A stretch of 64,000 nt of DNA, from assembly GCF_048544455.1 (NCBI RefSeq), contig NC_133532.1, positions 13,580,948 to 13,644,947 of the forward strand, in the 5' to 3' direction. Of the stretch, positions 56,577-64,000 are shown piece after piece. Origin of the DNA: Silene latifolia (Eukaryota; Streptophyta; Magnoliopsida; Caryophyllales; Caryophyllaceae). Position 1 is the stretch's first letter. The number at the start of each line of letters is the position of its first letter. The translations under genes and the position numbers were made by a program. Below the pieces are notes generated by a model. The model did not search any database. It saw only the letters and a list, made by a program, of their open reading frames with translations, and was not told the DNA's origin.

Positions 56577-57723
56577 CTCCCTCCATCTAGAGCTGTCAAA
56601 AGATGACCCAACCCGAAAACCAATCGAAACTCGCCCGAAAATAACCCGCTTTTTTCAATCCGAAACCGAAGACTACCCGACCCGATAATAACCTGCACAT
56701 TTAGAGGCAAAACCCACCAAATCCGTGACCCGACTCGAAATAGGTAAATTTATTACTCCTTCCGTCCTATTGTATTGTCCTCTTTTCTCCAAAATTTATC
56801 TCATTTTTATTGTCTCCTTTCTTAATGTAGTATGATAAAATTAGTAAACTACCACTAATACCCCTAAGTTTTTAACTGTCATTCACCTTATCAAAATTAG
56901 ATTGTCCCTTTTGTTCTTAACTAATGGGGTAAAATAGTAATTTTATCATATTTGTTAAATCCTTCCTAAAAGAAAAGTAGGACAATAATAGTGGGATAAA
57001 GAGAGTGAAATTTTGTATTAAATCATATAAAAATAATATAAAATGATCAAATATAATTTGAATTTTATAAATTTTGGAATAAAATATGTTTATATTTATT
57101 TTAAAGCATAGATGGTTAATCACTCAAATGATTACAATATAAATATAGTCGATACTGGTCATGTACGTGTAACAATTGATCGATCCAATATTTTGTATAG
57201 TGTTAAGATATTAAATATATTAAGAAAAAAATGGCTTACTCTTACTAATATCATATAGTATTAAACAAAATACATACAAAAATTAAGCATAACTACGAGC
57301 TTGTAATTAAAATTAAAGAAAATAAACATTTGTAAAATTGTGTTAATCATAGTATCAGACCCGTTTACGACCCTAACCTGACCGAACCCGTATAAACCCG
57401 ACCCAAACCCATAATTTACAAACGGAAAAAAGACTCGACTCGTATTTTACCCGAACCCGTAACCCGCCCATTCGACAGGTCTACGGCTCCATCCCATTTT
57501 TATTGTCCCCTTTTCTCCAAAATTTATCTCACTTTTATTATCCCCTTACTTAATTTGATATGATAAATTAATAAACTTCCACTAATACCCCTAAGTTTTT
57601 AATTACCATTCACCCTATTAAAATTGTAATATCGCTTCTGTTCTTAATTAAGGGTAGAATAGTAATTTTATTTTATTTGTTAAATCATTGAAAATTAGGA
57701 CAATAAATGTGGAATTAAGAGAG
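56577..57723. mobile_element. Stowaway-like MITE split by a nested GACCCG-rich element
   Basis: The left fragment CTCCCTCCATC (after TA at 56575-56576) and the right part from about 57488 (CTCCATCCCATTTTTATTGT) to 57723 (before TA) form one MITE. The break repeats CTCCATC on both sides (56581-56587 and 57488-57494). The insert (about 56588-57484) has ends TAGAGCTGTC and GACAGGTCTA and many ACCCGA motifs. It contains its own Stowaway relative. Confidence 0.65.
56757..57005. mobile_element. inner Stowaway-like MITE
   Basis: This closely matches the MITE part at 57495-57723 (shared TTTCTCCAAAATTTATCTCA, TACCCCTAAGTTTTTAA and GGACAATAA) and lies inside the GACCCG-rich insert. The right edge is approximate. 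Confidence 0.6.
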
Positions 57724-57770
57724 TAAATTATCAGACTGCAACTCTTCTAGAAATCAACAAATTACAGGAA

Positions 57771-57920
57771 ATGGCGGGCAACAAATCTAGGAAGAAGAAC
57801 AACAATGGCGCAAAGAAAGGAGGAAAAGGAAAGACGACGAATTCAGAGGGCAATAACACAGTATGTTACAAGTATTGTCCACACAAGTCTCAAGGACTGT
57901 TGAAGTCGCAAAACACTTGA
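57771..57920 (+). CDS. small lysine/asparagine-rich open frame, possibly a first exon
   Basis: ATG 57771 opens MAGNKSRKKNNNGAKKGGKG and continues KTTNSEGNNT before less protein-like sequence and a stop at 57918-57920. The lysine-rich start resembles first exons of some nuclear or RNA-binding plant proteins, and a similar but shorter start (MAGKQSGGNKSK) is at 60565-60621. A GTATGT donor-like site falls right after NNT at 57861. It may be a captured or decayed first exon. I cannot name the gene. Confidence 0.25.
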   Translation: MAGNKSRKKNNNGAKKGGKGKTTNSEGNNTVCYKYCPHKSQGLLKSQNT

Positions 57921-57932
57921 TGGTCCATACAA

Positions 57933-58197
57933 GGTATTCACTAAATCTGAATATTGTATTAATTTTAGATTATTCTGTTTTTTTTTTCTTTCAATTAGAT
58001 CTATTCATTAGATCTGCATTCTACACTAGTGATTTTGTTTCTTAGTTGAAGGTATTCATTAAATCTGAATATTGTATTAATTTCAGATTATTCTGTTTTT
58101 TTTTTCAAGTAGATCAATATTCATTAGATCTGCATTCTACACTATTGATTTTGTTTCCTAGTTGAAGGTATTCATTGAATCTGCATATTGTATTAAT
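57933..58197 (+). repeat. tandem repeat of ~117 bp, 2.3 copies
   Basis: Units begin GGTATTCA(C/T)T(A/G)AATCTG at 57933, 58051 and 58167 and share TTCTGTTTTTTTTT and TCTGCATTCTACACTA. Confidence 0.88.
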
Positions 58198-58203
58198 CAA
58201 GCA

Positions 58204-58677
58204 GAATCCGAAGGTGCGATATTCACGGGTAATATACCTAAACCTTATAATAATATCGCTAATTCGGCTCCAAAAAATAATATCGCTAATTCAGCTCCAA
58301 AATATAATATCCATATTTCTAGAATAAAGCAAAAGATTTCCCTCTTGAATAAGCATACCAATAAACTCCTCTCCCAAGCTAATTCCAAAAATATTCAGCC
58401 TAAAAATATCCCAACTGATAATATACTCCCACCCAACCTTCCTTCATCTACTCTCCAAGATATCACGAATCTATCAAAACCTACAAAAATTTCAAACATC
58501 TCAATTTCGTCACTACATTCAATCCCGCTAGAAATCCAAAATAAATCCCACCATGCTCGACCTAATAATCAAGTCACTGAATCAAAATCATTAGAGCATG
58601 TTACCTCATCATTATTATTTAAAAAAAAATTGAAAAGTTATAGCATTAAATACAAACTAAAGCACAATAAATATTAA
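58204..58677 (+). pseudogene. ATG-less open frame of unknown identity
   Basis: The frame reads AESEGAIFTGNIPKPYNNIA and has a short internal repeat (NIANSAPK twice), then ISRIKQKISLLNKHTNKLLS, LPSSTLQDITNLSKP and a basic end. It stops at 58675-58677. It has no Met at all before the stop, and a CAAGCAG acceptor-like site is at its left edge, so it could be a terminal exon. It lies about 720 bp upstream of a Helitron 3' end in the same orientation, which would fit a captured or Helitron-encoded fragment. No confident homology. Confidence 0.35.
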
Positions 58678-59371
58678 AATTTGCTTTTTATATGTTAAGA
58701 AAATTAAAATAAAAATTAAACTAAAAAGTAAAATCAATATATCTAATTATCTATACGATAATATTACAAGGCATGTTGTGTGTTTAATTGACCAAATTTT
58801 ACATTTTTTTAGCTTACTATGACACCACCTCACAATTATGTAAAATTATTAAACTAACTCTTTCACATAAGTATTAAATTTACTAAAATTCCTTACAAAA
58901 GTGTCCTTATATATTTTGTAACATATAAGTTAAAATAATCAATATATCTAATTATATATAAGATAATATATTTTATCATCATTTATTTCTTCGGCGTTTA
59001 TAATTCTCCATATAATCTTTCAAAACAATACTAACCATTCAATCTAATTTGAATTATAGTTTAAAAATAAATATATAGAAATTTTTATTTTAAAAAGTTC
59101 TTTTAGGTTGAATTAATTACGTAGCTAAAAAAAAAAATGAAGACAATAATAAAAATAATCGTGACAAAATACTAATAAACATAACAATATTCGTGGCAAA
59201 GTACTATTAATCCTGGAAATATATTTTGACGAAATATTATGCCAATATAGGTATTCATTAATAAAAACGTTTTTCTTACGAGTCTCTTTTGTCATCAAGG
59301 CTCAGTACAACCGCAAATTTGGGCAAAACATGGGCCAAATTTGCTCAGTACGAACGTGATAACATAGTTAA
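58678..59371. other. AT-rich DNA, probable Helitron interior
   Basis: No gene. Similar in composition to the other Helitron interiors in the window. Confidence 0.5.
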
Positions 59372-59401
59372 TACCTTGAATTTCACGGGTAATAAAACTA
59401 G
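59372..59401 (+). mobile_element. Helitron 3' terminus (plus strand)
   Basis: A degenerate hairpin around CTTGAATTTCACGGGT is followed by AATAAAACTAG ending at 59401 and a host T. This matches the TTTAAAACTAG ends elsewhere in the window. The 5' end is not identified. Confidence 0.5.
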
Positions 59402-59429
59402 TTATTCGTCAAAAACTAAATATATAAGA

Positions 59430-60333
59430 TAGAGCTGATCAAACGCGGGCTTGGGCAAAACATGGGCCAAACCAATCCGCTAAAAAAGTGTCCAGCGGGC
59501 TATAATTTACAGCCCGTGCCCGTTAAGCGGGCCAGTTTCCTCTGCCCGTACCCGCCCACTTCAAGCTAGCGGGTCGCCAGCGGGCCTGCCTAAAGTCGAA
59601 TTTGTGTTCAAACTTGCGACGGGTACCTCCGTCACAAATGAGAATTTGTGTTTAAACTTCAAATAATGCAAGGAAATAGGGAGGCACATAAAGTCGTAAA
59701 CATTACATTATGTGTTGCTAAAAACAATCTTTAATAGGTGAACAAACATTACACAACCATTAATACTATCAATCGTGAGCAACTAATTGAAAATTCAAAA
59801 CTTAAGAATTATTTCTAGTCCACTAGTACAATCAATCGACAATCAATCGTGAGCAGAAAAAAAAATTAGGGGACTTGAGAAATGAGATTGAATGCAAAAT
59901 GAAAACATTACCTTGTTGAAAGGGAGCTTGAGAAATCAGATTTCTGAGACTGAATTACAGAACGACAATTGAAAAAGGATTTTGGCAATTAGGTTTTACA
60001 GTAGAATTTAGAGGGTAAACAATGGTAATTAAATGAATTACTGAACGGCGGACGATATGTAGGGTTTGAGGATTTGGACGCTTTTTTAATTGTTATATTT
60101 ATGTGATTATGGCCTTATGGGCCATCATTTTGTTGGGCTGAGTTTTTAAACAAATTTTTTTTAATAGCGGGCCAAGCGGGCTGCCCATGGACCGTTTTGT
60201 CTAGTCCATGTCCGTCCATTTATTCTAGCGGACCTAGTTTTTTTGTCCGTTACCCGTTTATTTTTTCATTTTCCTTGTCCAGGCCCGCTATTTTAGCGGG
60301 CCGAACGGGCCGGGCCGCACTTGATCAGCTCTA
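59430..60333. mobile_element. non-autonomous hAT element, 904 bp, 8-bp TSD
   Basis: Ends TAGAGCTGATCAAACGCGGG and, from the right, TAGAGCTGATCAAGTGCGGC are inverted repeats. ATATAAGA flanks both sides (59422-59429 and 60334-60341), a perfect 8-bp duplication. The subterminal regions are rich in GCGGGC motifs on both sides. No transposase. Confidence 0.92.
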
Positions 60334-60341
60334 ATATAAGA

Positions 60342-60564
60342 TAAAATATAAGTTGATATCCTGACCCGATATTGACCCGACCCGACTTGCCACCTGTTGA
60401 TGGCTCGACCCGAACATGACCCGACATGACCCATAACCGATCCAAACTGTCATTGACCCGACACAACCCGAACCCGTTTTGACTCGACTCTTAACAGATC
60501 CGAGTGACCAAATTGCCACCTCTACCTATACTACTATCTTTCCCCAAAATCATCCCCAAAATAA
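60342..60564. other. GACCCG-rich block
   Basis: Many copies of TGACCCGA and CCCGAC at about 60360-60500. It resembles the blocks at 32215-32410 and 56588-57484 and is probably a relic of the same repeat family. Confidence 0.55.
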
Positions 60565-61625
60565 ATGGCGGGAAAACAATCTGGGGGGAATAAATCTAAG
60601 CAATTATCGAGAAGTAAATAACGATGTGAAATCTTTTTAGCAGCAACACGTTAACAACCAGTCTAACGAAAGCAATAGATCTCGGAAGAAGCCTGAAGAA
60701 GCCTACGGATTTCACATTGTCTATTAAAGACCTGACTTCGTAGGGTTTAACGCGAAACAACAACAATAACCAGCGAATAAATAAACGAATTTTAGTACGA
60801 ACGATTAATCGATTTATATTCTAAGAATTATGAGAAAATAGCAGCTGCAACAGAACGAAATAACACGAACCAGAAACAATACCAAACGAACATAAACGAT
60901 GCAATAACACGATGAACAGTAACACGGATGAACAGTAACAAACACGAGAGTAATTTTTTGGGTGTTTTCTGATTTTTATGAACAACAAAAATAAAAGGGA
61001 TATTTAGCTTCGAAATTCGACCTGAAATCTAAGCTAATAACATGGAACTCGGAGCCCAAGTTACAATCGCAGGTTGATCTGAAGTACGGTCTCAAATCAA
61101 AGATCGTTTTGAAATACGCTCTCAAAACAAAGGAATTGGTGATCAAACTTGATCGGGGTTTTCTCAGTTTTTATTAATCAAAGTCTGCCAAATACAATAA
61201 AGCCATTCGGTTTATATAGCACCCGAAATGAGCTGCTACTAGGTTAAATAAAAATGATCTTATATGATATTATTCTTGCTAAATAAGCTAAAGATAAATA
61301 GATTTCCTAAAACTGAAATAAGGAAACAACTAACAAGGAAATAAACTAATTACTTATTCTGAAATAATCATAAGCCTAATAATAAACGAGACGATATTTT
61401 CTTCCATTCCGAGTTGTAGCAAGATCTCGTGTCATAGCTGAAATAAACCCCAAGTAACCGAGTGCAACAGTTGCTGAGACTGTTTCCTGGAGCTTTCTCT
61501 GTAACAGTCGTGGACATTGTTTCTTTGGACCACTCCCTGCATCGTTTACTTCGACATTCACGTTGTCCATTAGTAACCTCGACATTACTTCGACATTGAT
61601 CACTTAGGCTCATCATTTTTGGATC
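60565..61625. other. possible LTR of a decayed retrotransposon
   Basis: On the minus strand the purine run AGAGGGAGGGGA at 61627-61638 is followed by TGATCCAAAAATGATGAGCC, so the sequence leftward of 61626 could be a 3' LTR. The other LTR copy and the left edge were not found. No gene apart from the tiny frame at 60565-60621. Confidence 0.4.
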
Positions 61626-61637
61626 ATCCCCTCCCTC

Positions 61638-62297
61638 TTAGAAGAGAATTGAACTCAATTCTTGTAACTTCAACCCACCAGGATCAAACACCAATACCAC
61701 GAGCATAGAAGCAAAACGAATGATGCAAGCAAAAAACAAACTTGAACTTAGCAACGAACCACCTCGAATGTCGAGCTGCAACACCGTTGTGCTTCTGAAC
61801 TTCGAGAATCCCTTGTGCCATGGGTGCTTGTGCTTTCCACCCCTCCTTCCTTCGTGCACAAGTCTCGATCGTTTACCACAAACCATGATACCGAACAAAC
61901 AAATTAGATAAGATGATTTCTTTATAGTTGCAGCATCCTTTTGCATCTGAAAATCAGCCTCATAACAAACAGCTTGATCTTGCAACTTAACAAGATCAAC
62001 TACGCACTTGTCTGGCTCAAAAATTAGATTGAACTCACAACCGTCATCAACTGAGTAACACGGTGCTTCAAAACCAGAAACTACAGCTTCCCCATCGCCA
62101 TAATCGTCAAACAAAGGCGGACGATTGAAATCAATTGACGATTCAATGTAGCTGCTCCGTAACTCCTCATTACTACTATATTCATCAAATATAGGAGGTA
62201 AATCAAGATTTAGGGCAGAAGCATCCTCCACCGAATTCTCATTAGTAAAGTACGAAACCTCTTTGACAATTTTTAAATACTCCACCTTGTTGCCCAT
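61638..62297 (-). pseudogene. retrotransposon-associated open frame with LPPIFDEY motif
   Basis: The minus-strand frame from ATG 62297 (MGNKVEYLKIVKEVSYFTNE) is acidic and has LDLPPIFDEYSSNEELRSSY and a second version NRPPLFDDYGDGEAVVSGF. It ends VFDPGGLKLQELSSILF next to a polypurine-like run at 61627-61638. In plant gypsy elements the FDPGG segment is commonly seen just before the polypurine tract, so I read this as the C-terminal or linker region of a decayed element. A host gene is less likely. 219 residues are open. Confidence 0.45.
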
Positions 62298-62576
62298 ACT
62301 GGATCATCTAGATTTAGGGAAATCAATAGCCGAAACTCTGATACACATAAGACCACTTGTTGGAAAGCTAACATCATGAACTTACATTTCCAATTGATTT
62401 CAGCACAAAACGAGTCACAATTTTTGAGATATTCGTCCTTGAAAATAGCTTGACGAATCTAGTTGTTCAGAAATTTCTTAAGCATTCTTGTTTATTGCAT
62501 ATCCACGTTTTTCTTGCATCATACTTCCTTTCTTAAAAAAGAATCAACTCGATTCTTGGACCAACGACCTCCCGGA
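62298..62576. other. decayed retrotransposon sequence
   Basis: Minus-strand TGTATCAGAGTTTCGGC at about 62317-62333 resembles a primer-site-like motif but no LTR abuts it. TTTGATCCGGGAGGTCGTTG at the right edge encodes a second FDPGG motif that follows on from the next frame. Confidence 0.4.
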
Positions 62577-63002
62577 TCAAATACAAATGATGTAGCAATA
62601 AAAAAACATTGTTAAATTAGAGTTGACATTAGAGTATTCCTTTAACTCGTCATTTTCAATATAGTCTTTAAACCTTCCTATGAACAGCCATGTAGATAAT
62701 TTAGCACTAACATCCATATCGCTGTATAAGAATGCATCAATATATGACTCGATTCGTAATTTATGGTAATCCTCAAATAAGAATGACATATGAGAATTCT
62801 GATTGTTATGAATCGTTTTGATGGCAGATTCAACTTGAAAAGACGACTCTTCAACAATTGTATCACGCTTCTCTATGTGAAAATCAACCATATAAAAATT
62901 CAGCAAGTCTTTAATCTCCATAGAGTACCACACCTTCTCATTGTCATATTCATCAAATATAGGTGGCAAATCGAGATGTAATTCGCATACTCGGACAAAC
63001 AA
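62577..63002 (-). pseudogene. second open frame with LPPIFDEY motif
   Basis: The minus-strand frame reads MFVRVCELHLDLPPIFDEYD and continues DFHIEKRDTIVEESSFQVES and KDYIENDELKEYSNVNSNL. It shares LDLPPIFDEY and the following acidic layout with the frame at 61638-62297, and beyond its stop the same FDPGG segment appears in another frame. The two are therefore related fragments of one retrotransposon family in the same orientation. Confidence 0.45.
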
Positions 63003-64000
63003 GAAGCACGGGTTACTTGGTGAGCAAGCAAGGGAGCTGGATTAATTGGCGTACAAGTAACACGAAATCCTAATCCGAGCTGTGGAGACACGGTTTCCTA
63101 AACCGTGTGGAATTAGTTTAGCTTATTTTATCTCGAATCAGATTAGGAAAGATTAGATTAATTTCTGGTTGTATTTTTAATAAAATAAATTTCCTAGTTA
63201 ATTTAGGAAATTAGGAAGTTTCTTATTACGCAAGCCAGTTTAGGGATGTTGTATTAGTTTAAATAAGGATCTATTGTAAACCCTAAACACACACGTTGAA
63301 CTTTGAGTTTGAGAGTAATAAAATTACTTTTCTGTTTGCGAACAACCCTAATTAATCTCGTGAGATTAGTTTGCAGTTCACCCTTGCGAGGCTGAAGTTA
63401 TAGTAGATTGAGCTATAACCTTGAGAGGATTAGAGCGAGATCTATAACCTAGTTGTGTGTTGTTTCGAGTTTCTTGCGAGGAACCACCAGCAATTCACTC
63501 CATATCCTTTTAATTCAGTTATTTTCATACAAAATATAAACACAAAACGTCAATTCCGCTGCATATTTTATGATCACGATTCGTCTATCTAGATCGTGCC
63601 CTTTAATTCTATATCAAATCGTGAACTTTCATTTCCAATTGATTTGTCTCAGGGAACTTCAGTTCCTTGAGACCGTTCTCATGCTACTTACCATCAGGTT
63701 CCCGCAGGATGAGAATGAGTCTTTTGTGCATATATAGACAGGTTCGAGGAATGGCTCAATACAATAAATCATGGAAATTTGTCTGCCCTCCAAATTTGTT
63801 TGTCTATTATCCAGAGTATAAATGGCCCTACACGAGCATACCTGATAAGTGCATATTTTATATATTTTCATCCCCCATATTAGCTCCATTTTATTTGTTA
63901 TTTAGCACTTATCATAGTGTCATAAGCTAATATTTGTTGTTCTAGTGTATTTGTTTGTCTTAACATGTTTTTGTAGGAATCTAAGCATTTAGAGGCTTTT
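63003..64000. other. possible LTR and leader of a decayed retrotransposon
   Basis: The 63050-63560 stretch has the look of a plant LTR (TATA-like and CTCGTGAGATTAG motifs, ends in short inverted CACGGTTTCC/AAACCGTG), but no paired copy was seen. TGATAAGTGCATATTTTATA at 63843 could start another LTR running off the window. No gene. Confidence 0.35.

Noticed and set aside
63843..64000. Start of another LTR (TGATAAGTGC)
   Set aside because: No polypurine tract or target duplication precedes it and the window ends before a second copy could be seen; kept only as a remark in the flank entry.

Overview
This window looks like nuclear DNA of a flowering plant, probably a eudicot. It holds a chloroplast protein-import receptor gene (TOC159 type) with GT-AG introns, an F-box gene, a small secreted cysteine-rich peptide gene, and a dense nest of plant transposons of almost every class. 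Nothing pins the species. No rRNA, tRNA, CRISPR array or prokaryotic operon was seen.

Layout. 1-7578: the 3' part of a decayed Ty3/gypsy chromovirus and its ~2.9 kb 3' LTR. 8424-8673: a complete 240-bp miniature LTR element (TRIM) with a 5-bp target duplication. 11295-21853: a PIF/Harbinger transposon with TAA target duplication, TIRs, a Myb-like ORF1 and a DDE transposase. It is split by a 6.6-kb insertion (11661-18295) made of two head-to-head foldback units whose arms carry inverted 21-bp minisatellites. 22693-23255: two MITEs. 24021-28421: the TOC159-type gene, the only clearly intact large host gene. 28696-33400: a near-perfect hairpin, a hAT MITE, two Helitron 3' ends, a two-exon gene fragment and a MULE MITE. 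34324-35326: a two-exon gene for a secreted cysteine-rich peptide resembling EMBRYO SURROUNDING FACTOR 1. 36417-37794: a Stowaway and two back-to-back Tourist MITEs, ending 49 bp before an F-box ORF (37844-38551) that looks cut short. 38628-40864: a non-autonomous Helitron with a duplicated 3' terminus. 41108-42084: a deleted Harbinger. 43538-49628: a complete minus-strand gypsy element with 5-bp target duplication. 49698-53817: the 5' part of a third gypsy element, broken by a 5'-truncated LINE. 53830-56209: a MULE with a solo LTR inside it. 56577-60333: nested Stowaway/hAT-like units, a Helitron end and a hAT element. 60342-64000: decayed retrotransposon sequence.

The three host genes have no visible functional link. 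Most of the window is a record of nested insertions, and many of these could be closed exactly by matching target duplications by eye: TAATT, TAA, AAAGTCTAT, GTTGTTGG, AAGTTTGTA, TTA, TTAAA, TTATTTTAT, AGGAG, ATATAAGA. The least explained structure is the minisatellite-armed foldback pair at 11661-18295.
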